A stretch of DNA of 64,000 nt from Polaribacter litorisediminis (GTDB lineage Bacteria; Bacteroidota; Bacteroidia; Flavobacteriales; Flavobacteriaceae). Both the position numbers and the translations under genes were made by a program. Positions 8,747 to 17,717 of this stretch are shown here, in pieces. The notes under the pieces were generated by a model. The model ran no database searches. It was not told the DNA's origin and saw only the letters and a list, made by a program, of their open reading frames with translations. Position 1 is the first letter of the stretch. Each line of letters begins with the position of its first letter. The DNA lies in contig NZ_CP082966.1 in the NCBI RefSeq assembly GCF_019968605.1, forward strand, positions 2,779,501-2,843,500, written 5' to 3'.

Positions 8747-8989
8747 TTAAGAAAACTCTTTTTGTATTTTTCTAACAATATCCTCTAAACCATTTAGTTG
8801 CAACTCATAAACAAGACTCATTTGTTGCCCAAGCTTCCCTTTCGGGAAACCTTTATTGTGGTACCAAACGATGTAATGTTCAGGTAAATCAATTAAAAAT
8901 CTACCTTTAAACTTACCAAAAGGCATTTTCATTTTTGATACTTCTATCAAAAATTGTCGATTTAATACATTATTATTTTCCATCGACAT
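8747..8989 (-). CDS. DUF3820 family small protein
   Basis: This 80-aa protein carries the DUF3820 core MPFGKFKGRFLIDLPEHYIVW followed by a basic helix (KGFPKGKLGQQM). The family is widespread in proteobacteria and Bacteroidota and is sometimes labelled a putative quorum-sensing regulator, without firm functional data. It starts inside the end of the upstream dehydrogenase gene (overlap 11-17 bp depending on which of two in-frame ATGs, 8989 or 8983, is used), so it is probably translated from the same mRNA. Confidence 0.85.
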   Translation of the reverse strand: MSMENNNVLNRQFLIEVSKMKMPFGKFKGRFLIDLPEHYIVWYHNKGFPKGKLGQQMSLVYELQLNGLEDIVRKIQKEFS

Positions 8990-10175
8990 AATCTTGCAAG
9001 TAAGAAAAACGTTCTGTCAGTTTTCCGTTTTCAGTCATTTTGGCACGTTCAAGAACCCCATCTTTATCATCATTAAAAAAAGCTGGAATTACATGTTTTA
9101 GAAACAATTCTCCAAAACCTTCGCTAGCATCCTTTGGCAACTCGCAAGGTAAATTATCAACAGCCATCACTACGATTGCTTTTTCATCCTTAAAATCAAC
9201 TTCAGATTCAGTTTCTGGGTTATAACCGTAAATAGGATCTTCAATTGTTGATGCTCTTAACGTAGAAGCAACGGGACCATCTACATCACAAGAAATATCT
9301 GCGACAAATTTTATCTTAAAATCTTTTAATTTTGCATCTTCTCGAGTAAATAAATAGGGAGCACCATTTCCGTAAAAATGCCCTGCGATAAAGAAATCTG
9401 TAACCATTGCAAAACGCATAAAATCAGACTCATACTTTTCTGGATGGTTGTAAAAATCGATATTATTAAGTATTTGTGAGTCTTTGCGTTTGTTGTAATC
9501 TAAAACATCTACCAAGCAATACACAGGTTCCTTATAATTTTTAGTCAAATAATCATCAACAGAAACTTTCTGAATCTCCATGGCATCTAGCATTTCTTTA
9601 GCACCATAAGCAACTTTTCCGTTTCCGGTTAAGAGTATTTTAAGATTCCCTAATTTAATTTTTTTCAATTCTGAAATTAGTTCTTTTTGGCTGTCTAAAG
9701 TTTCTGCTTTTGGTAAATTGAAAGATTCGTTCGTCAATCCGATAGCTCTAAAACCATTATAAGCACCCACAATACCTGCATAACGTCCAAAACCAATGAG
9801 TCTTGCTCCGTTTTTTTTAACAATCGTTTCGTGATCGTAAAGTTCTATATTCTTATCTAAAATAGCCTTTAGTAACGCTCTGTTATACGGTTGCTTTTTG
9901 ATGGTATGACTAAAGAAAAAATATTTCTTATTCGGTATTAAAGCATCGATAGGCACTTCTTTTACCCCCAATAAAACATCACAACTTGCCATATCATTGG
10001 TAACTTCGAATCCTGCTTTTCGATAGGCTTCATCTGAAAAAACTCGAATAGCAGAACTTTCAATCAACAAGGATGCCTTTGGAAACCTCTCTTGAAGTTC
10101 TTGCAACTTTTCTGGTGAAAAAACAACTCTTCTGTCTGGTGGATTTTTGCGCTCTTTTATAATTCCGAATTTCAT
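8973..10175 (-). CDS. NAD(P)-dependent oxidoreductase, alanine dehydrogenase / saccharopine dehydrogenase-like
   Basis: This 400-aa protein begins MKFGIIKERKNPPDRRVVFSP, the substrate-binding N-terminal domain of the AlaDH/PNT and Lys1-type saccharopine dehydrogenase superfamily. GFGRYAGIVGAYNGFRA and a Rossmann segment around LKILLTGNGKVAYGAKEML follow. The C-terminal part (KFVADISCDVDGPVASTLRASTIEDPIYGYNP) resembles the lysine-forming saccharopine dehydrogenases. The exact substrate in flavobacteria is not established, so a precise enzyme name is avoided. DUF3820 overlaps its 3' end. It is divergent from the tmRNA gene, about 250 bp away. Confidence 0.85.
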   Translation of the reverse strand: MKFGIIKERKNPPDRRVVFSPEKLQELQERFPKASLLIESSAIRVFSDEAYRKAGFEVTNDMASCDVLLGVKEVPIDALIPNKKYFFFSHTIKKQPYNRALLKAILDKNIELYDHETIVKKNGARLIGFGRYAGIVGAYNGFRAIGLTNESFNLPKAETLDSQKELISELKKIKLGNLKILLTGNGKVAYGAKEMLDAMEIQKVSVDDYLTKNYKEPVYCLVDVLDYNKRKDSQILNNIDFYNHPEKYESDFMRFAMVTDFFIAGHFYGNGAPYLFTREDAKLKDFKIKFVADISCDVDGPVASTLRASTIEDPIYGYNPETESEVDFKDEKAIVVMAVDNLPCELPKDASEGFGELFLKHVIPAFFNDDKDGVLERAKMTENGKLTERFSYLQDYVDGK

Positions 10176-10429
10176 TTTTTTTGTTTTTAAGTGACACTGA
10201 AATACTGAAAGAAATTCAGTTTTTAAAAGTTTTATAAAGATTGGTATAAAATTTGCTCGAAGATATTAGAATTTAAAGAGATTACCAACTGTATTTTTTA
10301 TACTTTTGCAATCCATATTTTTATTTTTAGAAATATTTCTTGTACAAAATTAAATGAAAGATTGAGATGCTGATATATATATGTAGCATAAATTCAATTA
10401 CGCAAATTAAAAATTTGCTATTTCATTGA

Positions 10430-10820
10430 GGGGACGACTGGTTTTGACAGCAAGGACAGTGAATTTGTAAGCATATCGAGTTATGAAATAACACTCGTAA
10501 AACCTAATTTCAACTTTTTAAACGGCGAAGATAACTACGCTTTAGCTGCATAATCCGAATTACAGTAGGATTTGCCTAGGCACACAAGGTGTGCAAGCTT
10601 TATGTCCACGAACAGCCTTGGTTTACGGCGTTTCACTTTTGGATATCGTAAAAGTAAACATAGAAAACTTGGTACTTTGACGAGTTTTTGAAACTAAAGA
10701 AGTTAAGTTAAAAGTGGATTGTTCTTAATCAGCTTTTGATCGAAAATTAAGAAAGAACTATATATGTAGAAAGCATTTTGGCTGCTTGTTTGGACCCGAG
10801 TTCGATTCTCGGCGTCTCCA
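10430..10820 (+). ncRNA. ssrA: Transfer-messenger RNA (tmRNA)
   Basis: The RNA begins GGGGACGACTGGTTTTGACAG and ends with a T-arm GAGTTCGATTCTC followed by the 3' acceptor strand CGTCTCC. The 5' GGGGACG pairs with CGTCTCC as a 7-bp tRNA-like stem with one G-U pair. The tag reading frame at 10524-10553 encodes GEDNYALAA followed by TAA, ending in the ALAA degradation signal read by ClpXP-type proteases. The CCA end is not genome-encoded. tmRNA rescues stalled ribosomes with SmpB. A TACTTTTG box at 10301-10308 fits the Bacteroidota -7 consensus and may be its promoter, giving a long precursor leader. tmRNA 3' ends are common integration sites, and the next ~8 kb looks like acquired DNA. Confidence 0.96.
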
Positions 10821-10826
10821 CAACTT

Positions 10827-10865
10827 AAAACCTCAACTAATTGATTTTAATTTAGTTGAGGTTTT
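10827..10865. terminator. Hairpin behind tmRNA
   Basis: Perfect 14-bp arms AAAACCTCAACTAA and TTAGTTGAGGTTTT flank an 11-nt loop, a few bases behind the tmRNA 3' end. This is an intrinsic terminator that can work on both strands. Confidence 0.85.
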
Positions 10866-10912
10866 ATTATTATATTTTTAGTCAGCATTTAGTCATCTTT
10901 TGGATTTAAACA

Positions 10913-11152
10913 CTACTTTAATTTTTTAGGAACAGTTGACAATTCACTCCGTTTATAATAAACCCTACCACCAATAGCATGCTTTATTAAATCTCCGTTA
11001 TCTGTCCAGTTTCTAACAGAACCTCTTGATATATTTAAAATTTCCATGGTTTGTTTTACTGTAACTAAATCCGTATCAATTTCTGAGTTGTCAACTTTCT
11101 TGAACGGAAAATCAATTTTATCTTGTTTTTCGATTTTAATTCTTTTTTTCAA
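10913..11152 (-). CDS. Excisionase-like helix-turn-helix protein
   Basis: This 79-aa basic protein carries a MerR/excisionase-type winged helix (HTH_17): LVTVKQTMEILNISRGSVRNWTDNGDL followed by the wing IGGRVYYKRSEL. Such proteins direct excision or regulate genes of integrated elements by binding DNA near att sites. It sits immediately behind tmRNA, a typical integration site, at the edge of the defence-gene block. No integrase gene is visible within the window, so the element may be degraded or mobilised from elsewhere. Confidence 0.75.
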   Translation of the reverse strand: MKKRIKIEKQDKIDFPFKKVDNSEIDTDLVTVKQTMEILNISRGSVRNWTDNGDLIKHAIGGRVYYKRSELSTVPKKLK

Positions 11153-11217
11153 AAGCTTAAGAGCATGTGTTTTGACCCCTATAAAACAAGAGTAATCTTT
11201 TAAATTTCGATTATTAA

Positions 11218-11505
11218 TTAAGCGGTTAATTTTTTCATCATAATTAGGTGTTTATCTGCATTCCATTTTTCCATTGGTGTTATGCGTCCCAATAAGCCAT
11301 GAAGCCTTCTATTGTTATAAAATTTCACGTAACGTTTTAATATTTGTTCTATTTCTCCAAAGTATTGATAGTCGAACCTTTTTAATACTTCTGACTTTAG
11401 TAACCAAAACAAAAAATCGTTATAAGACGTTTTTAAACCTAAAGCTAAATCAAAACCATTACCAATTAAGATTAGTTTATTGTAGACTTTTGCTACATTC
11501 TTCAT
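11218..11505 (-). pseudogene. Chimeric remnant: AbiH N-terminus fused to IS3-type transposase C-terminus
   Basis: The 95-codon frame has two unrelated halves. Residues ~8-40 (KLILIGNGFDLALGLKTSYNDFLFWLLK) match the N-terminus of the intact AbiH encoded at 12528-13670 almost residue for residue. Residues ~46-85 (IEQILKRYVKFYNNRRLHGLLG, then TPMEKWN) are the end of an IS3-family/integrase-core (rve) transposase. A recombination or IS insertion followed by deletion therefore joined a second AbiH copy to an IS remnant. Its ATG overlaps the RhuM stop codon (TAATG), so it may still be translated by coupling. A functional product is doubtful. Confidence 0.8.
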
Positions 11506-12503
11506 TATTTTTTGTTTTTAAGCAATTTTTCTATTTCTTCTAACTCTATTGCATCTTCTCTTTTGGCTTCCTCAATTTTTCTATTGGTGTCGTATTCTAC
11601 GTATATTTCTCTTACTTTTTCTTCCATTTGCTTGTTAGAAATAGACCCCAATCCTTTTAAAACTTTTTGATCGTTAAACTCTAAAACGCTGTCTACATTT
11701 TCTTTCCAGAAATTCATTGTAATATCGATGCGATTTTTCACTCTTAATTCTGCTGTTTCTAAAAAGATGACTACTAATCTGTTTAAGGAATCTAGTTCAT
11801 CTTCATTTAGATAGTTTTTTGCAATAAAAATATCTTGTTTTCTTACTGTATTGCCTTTCCATGTTGTTAGTGCCATAGTAGGGTCTGATGCATTGGCTCT
11901 TGCTACTACTAATTCTGCAGCTGTTTTATGTGTAACTGCAAATAGTAATTTGTTTTGTGTTTCGGCAAAAAACATTTGTGTGGCTTTGTCTGTTGGGTCG
12001 TAATCGCTGCATAATGCAAATAGGTCTCTTACTTTTTGATAGAATCTTTTTTCTGATGCTCTAACGTTTCTAATACGTGCGAGTAATTCATCAAAATAAT
12101 CTGGTCTGCCATCTGGGTTTTTCAGACGTTCATCATCCATAACAAACCCTTTAATCATGTATTGTTTTAGGTTTTGGTTTGCCCAAATTCTAAATTGTGT
12201 ACCTCTTTTGCTACGCACTCTAAAGCCGATTGCCAAAATCATATCTAAGGCATAAAAAGTAACGTTGTATTCTTTACCATCTTGGGCAGTTGTTAAGTAA
12301 TCCTTAATAACTGAATTTGACGATAACTCTTTTTCTTTCAGTATATTAGATATATGTATACTGATGTTTGGTATAGAGGTGTCAAAAAGTTCTGCTAGCT
12401 GACTTTGGTTCATCCAAATAGTACCTTCTTTGGTATATAAACTTACAGATGCTTTGCCATCTGCAGTGTTATAAATAATGATGTTCTGTTGGTTGTTTTG
12501 CAT
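11505..12503 (-). CDS. RhuM family protein (virulence RhuM, Fic-island type)
   Basis: This 332-aa protein has the features of the RhuM family: an N-terminal DNA-binding-like region (EGTIWMNQSQLAELFDTSIPNISIHISNIL), the KDYLTTAQDGKEYNVTFYALDMILAIGFRVRS core, FRIWANQNLKQYMIKGFVMDDERL, and a C-terminal basic/acidic helix. RhuM proteins are common in genomic islands next to restriction and abortive-infection genes; their molecular function is unproven. It lies 25 bp behind AbiH and overlaps the AbiH/IS3 remnant by one base. All run in the same direction as the restriction enzyme, suggesting one defence transcript. Confidence 0.87.
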   Translation of the reverse strand: MQNNQQNIIIYNTADGKASVSLYTKEGTIWMNQSQLAELFDTSIPNISIHISNILKEKELSSNSVIKDYLTTAQDGKEYNVTFYALDMILAIGFRVRSKRGTQFRIWANQNLKQYMIKGFVMDDERLKNPDGRPDYFDELLARIRNVRASEKRFYQKVRDLFALCSDYDPTDKATQMFFAETQNKLLFAVTHKTAAELVVARANASDPTMALTTWKGNTVRKQDIFIAKNYLNEDELDSLNRLVVIFLETAELRVKNRIDITMNFWKENVDSVLEFNDQKVLKGLGSISNKQMEEKVREIYVEYDTNRKIEEAKREDAIELEEIEKLLKNKK

Positions 12504-12527
12504 TTTAATTCTTTTTAACTTTATTTC

Positions 12528-13670
12528 TTAATTGGTAAGTTGCGGCATTATATCTTTAGGATTAAAGTTTACAATTTTTTTTCTCATTGAGTTATTATCT
12601 TTAAAATGCCTTGAAATTTCCATTGTCTTATTGTTAAAATCATTTTCATCTTTATAGAAGTAGATTTTAATCGATTTACAATTTTCATTTTCAAAGATTT
12701 CATTAAGCATAACTCTATCAGATAAGCCACAACTATGACCATAAATACAGACCTGATATTCATTTGAGCTTACAAAACGTAATAAACTCCTGTAATTTGG
12801 ACTTCTGAAATATTGAAACGACTTTATGTTTTCCAAATATAAATTATCATTCAAATCTTGTATTTCCTTGTATTTATCATCCATTTCATCACCATAACCA
12901 AAAATCATTTTTTCTTCTGTTGAATTTAATTTACCGTGAATATGATTGATTGTATAATTTATTTTTGGCTGATACTTATCTTCTACATTCTTTAATAATT
13001 GAGACAATGAATTTGTATAATTAAAATTTAATAAAAGTATATCTTTTCTGCCTATGGAATCTTCTGGACTTGCATCAATCATTTCTTCGTGAGTTACACC
13101 ACCAAAAAATTGTTCAGAAAATAAAGTGCTTTTTCCACTATCTGCAAAAGCTGGTATCTCTAATGAAATTAAATAAATTTCTAATTGGTTTTTTAAGAAA
13201 CTAAAATTATTATTTAATTTTTCGACTTCCTTTTTTTCTTTAAGATTTGATTTTAAAATATCATAATATGTTCTTTCAATATCTACCCAAGAATTTAAAG
13301 ATGAATCATATATCGACTTAAACAATAAAGAATTACACGCAATATTTACAGGAGAATTTTCATTTAATAACTTTTGAAGCTTTTCAAGAGTGTCATGTCT
13401 ATCTATAAATTCTAATAATTTATCTTGGTGATTAAAAGATTTCCAATAAGTAGTTGTTAGTTCATCTTTGTAATAGAAATATTTTGTACTCATATTTCTA
13501 TCATCAAAACGCTGGTTTTTCTTAACTGATGTAATCAATAGATTTTTTAAATACCAAAACAAAAAGTCATTATAAGAAGTTTTCATACCTAAAGCTAAAT
13601 CAAAACCATTACCTACTAATATTAGGCGATTATAAATTCTTTCTTTTTTACTCATTCTTTTCTTTTTCAA
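12528..13670 (-). CDS. AbiH-type abortive infection protein
   Basis: This 380-aa protein has the AbiH family start NRLILVGNGFDLALGMKTSYNDFLFW (residues ~13-38), a Rossmann-like glycine motif. A central aspartate/asparagine segment LLNFNYTNSLSQLL, the NHIHGKLN box and a C-terminal CIYGHSCGLSDRVML element follow. AbiH proteins confer phage resistance in lactococci and belong to an SIR2-like nucleotide-binding group; the mechanism is not settled. It lies between a type IIG restriction-methylase gene and RhuM, consistent with a defence island. A truncated second copy of its N-terminus sits two genes downstream (11218-11505). Confidence 0.87.
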   Translation of the reverse strand: MKKKRMSKKERIYNRLILVGNGFDLALGMKTSYNDFLFWYLKNLLITSVKKNQRFDDRNMSTKYFYYKDELTTTYWKSFNHQDKLLEFIDRHDTLEKLQKLLNENSPVNIACNSLLFKSIYDSSLNSWVDIERTYYDILKSNLKEKKEVEKLNNNFSFLKNQLEIYLISLEIPAFADSGKSTLFSEQFFGGVTHEEMIDASPEDSIGRKDILLLNFNYTNSLSQLLKNVEDKYQPKINYTINHIHGKLNSTEEKMIFGYGDEMDDKYKEIQDLNDNLYLENIKSFQYFRSPNYRSLLRFVSSNEYQVCIYGHSCGLSDRVMLNEIFENENCKSIKIYFYKDENDFNNKTMEISRHFKDNNSMRKKIVNFNPKDIMPQLTN

Positions 13671-13672
13671 TT

Positions 13673-13700
13673 AAGAGATTGCTTCGTGCTTTGCAATGAC
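13673..13700. repeat. Partial copy of dispersed ATTGCTTCG repeat
   Basis: AAGAGATTGCTTCGTGCTTT followed by GCAATGAC in the AbiH-restriction gene gap is half of the palindromic repeat that is complete at 36360 and 37636 (GTCATTGCGAGGAACGAAGC arms). Confidence 0.6.
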
Positions 13701-13717
13701 CTGTGTGATGGCAATAT

Positions 13718-16700
13718 TTAACTATTCTCAACAATCTTAATTTCATCCTCAGTTAAACCATACAACTCATACACCATAGCATCTATTTCTTTGTCTGTTT
13801 GGGTTATTTGGGTTTGTAATGTTTGTGCTTTTTGTTTGTTTTCTTCAAAGAGGTCTAACCACTCAAACTCGTCTTTTTTGGTTAGTGCTGGTAATTCTTG
13901 TAAACCATCTTTTACAAGTAGTTTATTATTTGTTTTTACAGCTTTATTTAGTTCTTTTATAAAATCTCCAAATGCTAAATCGTGCAAATTTTGTAGTTTT
14001 TTTGATAGTTTTTCTAATTGGAATTTTTGTTTAAGATAGTTTTGGAATTTATTAGAAAGTTTTATAAAATCATCATTAAATTTTAGTATACTTTCTGCTT
14101 TTTCTATAAATGGTATTTGTTCTTTTTCAGCTATTTCTTTGATTGGAAATTTTCTTAAATCATTTAAAATAATTTTAGGAAACATCTTTCTAACTGACTT
14201 TGCAGTATTTTTTACAAAATAATAAGCTATTAATTTGCTGTTCAAAATAGGCAAAACATACTTCAAGGATAATGTACTTTCTGTTTTGGGGGTAATCGCT
14301 ATATTACTCATATTAAACAGATAATCAACATCTGTAAAAGTGGCATTTATACTTTTAGGATAAGGACTAGTAATTTCTCTTACGATAATTTTTTTTCCTA
14401 AAAACTGTCTTGGCTCTGCTAAAAAAGAACCAAATTTTAAGTATGAGCCAGACCAATTGATATAATTCCGACCTAAATCTCTTCCTTCGAGATATGGAAA
14501 AGTATCAACATCAAATTTATAGTTATAATCATAAGGTCTATCTTTAACATCTTGTGCAGTTTGCTTTGGTTTTCCTTTACCTTTTTGATATGCTTTTAAA
14601 CCAGATTTTATATAAACTAAATCATTTAAAATTTTTGAGCCATTTTTTAACTTTTTTATAAGGTTAACACTAATTTCATTTGAAAAAACCCTAAATTCAA
14701 ATCCATCATTATTGGCAAAATCAATTTGTTTTCTTTTATGAGCAAACTTAAATTCTTTACCAGAACTTAATAAAACATCAACATTATTATCAATTTTAAT
14801 TTCTTTTGATTTTGTAGCTATGATTATAATAGTTTCAACATTAACCCCTTCAAATGAATAACCCGCTAAATTAATGATTTGATTAACCTCACAATTCTGT
14901 AAAATATAATTCCTCAAACCTTTTGCAGACTCAACCATTAGCCAAGCATTGGGTATAATCAAGCCATAATTTGCTTTATCACAAATAATGTTTATGGTTC
15001 TTTCTATAAAAAGTAAGTATAAATTTATTTGATATTCAGCAGAAACATATTTGTCAGAATAATAGTCTTTAATTTCTTTTGAAAAATTATCTCTAGCGAA
15101 CACGTAAGGAGGATTTCCAATAATCACATCAAAACCACCTTTTTCAAAAACTTTAGGAAACTGTGTTTCCCAAGTAAAAGCTTTATCACCAGCAACTGCT
15201 TTGCTATCTATTAAAGAATTACCACATTTAATATTACTGCTTAAATCGTTTAATTTACGTCTTGGTAGTGCAGTTCTCAACCACAAAGAAAGTTTGGCAA
15301 TTTCCACAGATTCCTCGTTTAAATCTACCCCAAAAATATTGTTTTCTAAAATGGTATTTTCAATATCAGAAAACTGTAAACCACCACCTAATACTTTTGT
15401 TTTTAGCTCATCAATATAGGTGTGTTCTGCTATTAAAAAGTTTAAGGCTTGGTTTAAAAATGCGCCAGAACCACAAGCAGGGTCGCAAATTGTTAGTTGT
15501 AACAACCAATCTCTATACGTATCTAATAAACCTACTAAATTGGTAATGGTTGTTTTATTTCGGTTTTTACGTCCTTTAAAATACTCTTCTTCTTTAATGC
15601 CTAAGTCTGCCTTCTTTTCTGTACATAGTTTGCCTACTGTATTTTCTACAATGTACTTGGTAATGTATTTTGGAGTGTAAAAAACTCCGTCTTTTTTTCG
15701 TTTGCTGGTTTGTTTATCAAAATCTGCCCCTTCTATTTCTGCATTTACACTTTCAATTTCATTTAAAGAGTTTTCGAAAATGTGCCCTAAAATATTAACA
15801 TCAACCTGACTTTCAAAATCGTAGCCTGCTAACTTTTTTGTGTGTTTGTAAAGTAAATCATTGTCTATTAACAAACCATCTAATAAAGTATCTTCTTTAA
15901 AAAGCCCTCCATTATACGCATAAATTTCGCCTCTACTTTTTGTACCTTGTCTTCCTTGGTCTAAAAAATGAAAGTATTGTTTAAAGAGATTGTAGAGTGG
16001 TCTTTCATCTCCAAAATCGTTATCTGCTTTCCATTTTTTTAAAATGAGTTCTGTGCTGTTGGCAGGCAATAAACTGCGGTCTTCTGCAAAAAATATAAAT
16101 AAGAAACGATCTATTAATTTTTGAGATTTTTTAAATAAAGCGAGTTTTGTTGTTTTTTCATTTCCCAACAAGGGAGCATGCTCCCTTGCCATATTCTGTT
16201 TTACTAAATCTCTATATAATTCTCTTTTAAAAAGTGAATAATCTTTGTAAAATTCTTTGGTAATTTTTTCTTCTACAACAATAGAGGCTTCTTTAATTTT
16301 TAAAGGAGTGTTATTTAAAATATTGTCTTTTTGTAGACATAAATAAAAGAGTTGAAAACGTTCTTTTGTGAGTTCGAATAAATTAAATTCTTCAAACTCT
16401 GTAGCATCATTTATGTAGAAACGCAACTTCTCGAAATTAGAGGTTATTACATATACGCATCCTTTTTGGTTGGCTTTGTAATCAAAAGCTTGTTTTCTGA
16501 TACTTTCTAAATCTTTAGTATTTGTGCCTTTTAATTCTATGACACCAACTGCAATATCTTGATGTAAAATTGCTCCATCTGCTTTACGTGCGTTTTTTTG
16601 GTTTTTATATTCTGCTACTAAATTAAAAGCTACATTAGGTTTTAATGTGTAGTCTAAAATATTGACAAACAATTCTGTTAAAAAAATACCCTGATACTCT

Positions 16701-16840
16701 TCTTCTTTAGAACTTCTAATGTTTTCTTGAATGGTGGGATTTAAAAAATACTTTACGTACTTTTTGTATGCTTTTTCTATAACAGCGCTATCTAGTAAAT
16801 TGATGTAATTTTTTAATACCGAGGTTTGATATAATGACAT
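13718..16840 (-). CDS. Type IIG restriction enzyme / adenine-N6 DNA methyltransferase (Eco57I type)
   Basis: This 1040-aa single-chain restriction-modification protein has three parts. The N-terminal ~200 residues contain a likely PD-(D/E)xK nuclease site (ADGAI... GVIELKG, near residues 88-104). The methylase core has the SAM motif DPACGSGAFLNQAL near residue 452 and the catalytic N6-adenine motif IGNPPYV near 573. The C-terminal part is the target-recognition domain, ending in coiled coil (FEENKQKAQTLQTQITQTDKEID). A 20-bp perfect palindrome at 16169-16188 lies inside the coding sequence. It is the first gene of a minus-strand run with AbiH and RhuM. Such enzymes cut unmodified phage DNA while methylating one host strand. 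No separate methylase or specificity gene is needed. Confidence 0.92.
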   Translation of the reverse strand: MSLYQTSVLKNYINLLDSAVIEKAYKKYVKYFLNPTIQENIRSSKEEEYQGIFLTELFVNILDYTLKPNVAFNLVAEYKNQKNARKADGAILHQDIAVGVIELKGTNTKDLESIRKQAFDYKANQKGCVYVITSNFEKLRFYINDATEFEEFNLFELTKERFQLFYLCLQKDNILNNTPLKIKEASIVVEEKITKEFYKDYSLFKRELYRDLVKQNMAREHAPLLGNEKTTKLALFKKSQKLIDRFLFIFFAEDRSLLPANSTELILKKWKADNDFGDERPLYNLFKQYFHFLDQGRQGTKSRGEIYAYNGGLFKEDTLLDGLLIDNDLLYKHTKKLAGYDFESQVDVNILGHIFENSLNEIESVNAEIEGADFDKQTSKRKKDGVFYTPKYITKYIVENTVGKLCTEKKADLGIKEEEYFKGRKNRNKTTITNLVGLLDTYRDWLLQLTICDPACGSGAFLNQALNFLIAEHTYIDELKTKVLGGGLQFSDIENTILENNIFGVDLNEESVEIAKLSLWLRTALPRRKLNDLSSNIKCGNSLIDSKAVAGDKAFTWETQFPKVFEKGGFDVIIGNPPYVFARDNFSKEIKDYYSDKYVSAEYQINLYLLFIERTINIICDKANYGLIIPNAWLMVESAKGLRNYILQNCEVNQIINLAGYSFEGVNVETIIIIATKSKEIKIDNNVDVLLSSGKEFKFAHKRKQIDFANNDGFEFRVFSNEISVNLIKKLKNGSKILNDLVYIKSGLKAYQKGKGKPKQTAQDVKDRPYDYNYKFDVDTFPYLEGRDLGRNYINWSGSYLKFGSFLAEPRQFLGKKIIVREITSPYPKSINATFTDVDYLFNMSNIAITPKTESTLSLKYVLPILNSKLIAYYFVKNTAKSVRKMFPKIILNDLRKFPIKEIAEKEQIPFIEKAESILKFNDDFIKLSNKFQNYLKQKFQLEKLSKKLQNLHDLAFGDFIKELNKAVKTNNKLLVKDGLQELPALTKKDEFEWLDLFEENKQKAQTLQTQITQTDKEIDAMVYELYGLTEDEIKIVENS
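16169..16188. repeat. 20-bp perfect palindrome inside the restriction-methylase gene
   Basis: CAAGGGAGCATGCTCCCTTG is fully self-complementary and is translated as part of the MAREHAPLLGNEK stretch. It may be a small inserted palindromic element. Confidence 0.5.
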
Positions 16841-17033
16841 AAATAGCTTGCAATTTTTTTGAACCTTAAAAATAGAATATTAATTGAAAACTAACTTATT
16901 ATTTCTTCGCTAAATATTGAAAGTTTTAATTTAGCGTTTCATTTTTGTTGATTTTCTGGATATAAACTTGTTGCAATTTTGCAATGTTGTTGTAAATTAT
17001 TTACTACATAATATATGAGATTAATTAAATACA

Positions 17034-17060
17034 ATAAAAGCCCAATAATTGGGCTTTTAT
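17034..17060. terminator. Hairpin in the restriction gene-HipBA gap
   Basis: Perfect 12-bp arms ATAAAAGCCCAA and TTGGGCTTTTAT with a 3-nt loop, flanked by A/T runs on both sides, form a bidirectional terminator-like structure in otherwise empty DNA. The interval 16841-17405 holds this and the hairpin at 17309; I see no gene there. Confidence 0.65.
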
Positions 17061-17308
17061 CAGTTAGATATATTTTTATCTTTTTTATATCGTTTTGTAA
17101 AAAAATAATTTTATAACACATACTCGTTATACTTATTTAGTACCTTTTGGGCGCCTAACCCTTATATGCTATCCAAACGCAGGTTCTACGAAACAGTATA
17201 AAACTTATCTTATTACAAATTACCAAGAAGATTTATACAGCTCTTAAAATGTTATGAGAGTCTAAATTTTTTAAATGCACCCAACAAATAGACTGCGTTT
17301 ACACTTTT

Positions 17309-17341
17309 AACCCTTTAAAATATTGTTTTAAAGGGTTTTAT
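17309..17341 (+). terminator. Hairpin upstream of the Xis-like remnant
   Basis: Arms AACCCTTTAAAA and TTTTAAAGGGTT separated by TATTG are followed by TTT. Probably a terminator of a lost gene. Confidence 0.5.
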
Positions 17342-17405
17342 ATCTTAATATATCAGTTAAAAATAGTAGCTTACCATCTATTTTAGACTTCAAAACGTCT
17401 ATAAA

Positions 17406-17591
17406 ATGGCAAACCCTTTCGAAATTATAAATCAAAGATTAGATTGTATTGAAACTTTACTTGAAAATCTAAATTGAATTATTGGCAATAAAAGTAGTAT
17501 TGGTGCATATCCAGATGTAGTTTTAATCAATGCAAAAAAGATTAGAAGAAAAATAAAAGTGAATTTCGGATTTAGAAAGTTTATAGATTAA
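17406..17591 (+). pseudogene. Remnant of a small mobile-element DNA-binding (excisionase-type) gene
   Basis: The ATG at 17406 opens MANPFEIINQRLDCIETLLENLN, followed at once by an in-frame TGA (17475-17477) and 37 more open codons. The NPFEIINQRLDCIETLL start, a short coiled coil after an Asn-Pro-Phe-Glu box, is typical of Bacteroidota helix-turn-helix/excisionase proteins of conjugative or integrative elements. The expected HTH and wing are gone and only a basic tail remains (AKKIRRKIKV). It marks decayed mobile DNA between the restriction gene and HipBA. Confidence 0.55.
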
Positions 17592-17683
17592 GCTTGTCGA
17601 AAAATCTTCTTTAGGATAATTTAAAAATGAGGGGGAAATTTAAAAATAAATAATTAAACGTATATTATTTTATACATAATAGA

Positions 17684-17691
17684 TATATTTG
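17684..17691 (+). promoter_or_regulatory. Putative -7 promoter box of hipBA
   Basis: TATATTTG matches the Bacteroidota -7 consensus TAnnTTTG and lies 26 bp before the HipB-like start codon. Direct repeats TATACATAAT and TATACATTAT flank it and could be operator half-sites for autoregulation by the antitoxin. The -33 element is not clear. Confidence 0.5.
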
Positions 17692-17717
17692 TATAATTAT
17701 ATATACATTATGGTATT

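Noticed and set aside
16939..17121. 60-codon minus-strand ORF behind the restriction gene region
   Set aside because: It spans the hairpin at 17034-17060, has no recognisable start context and a low-complexity AT-driven composition.
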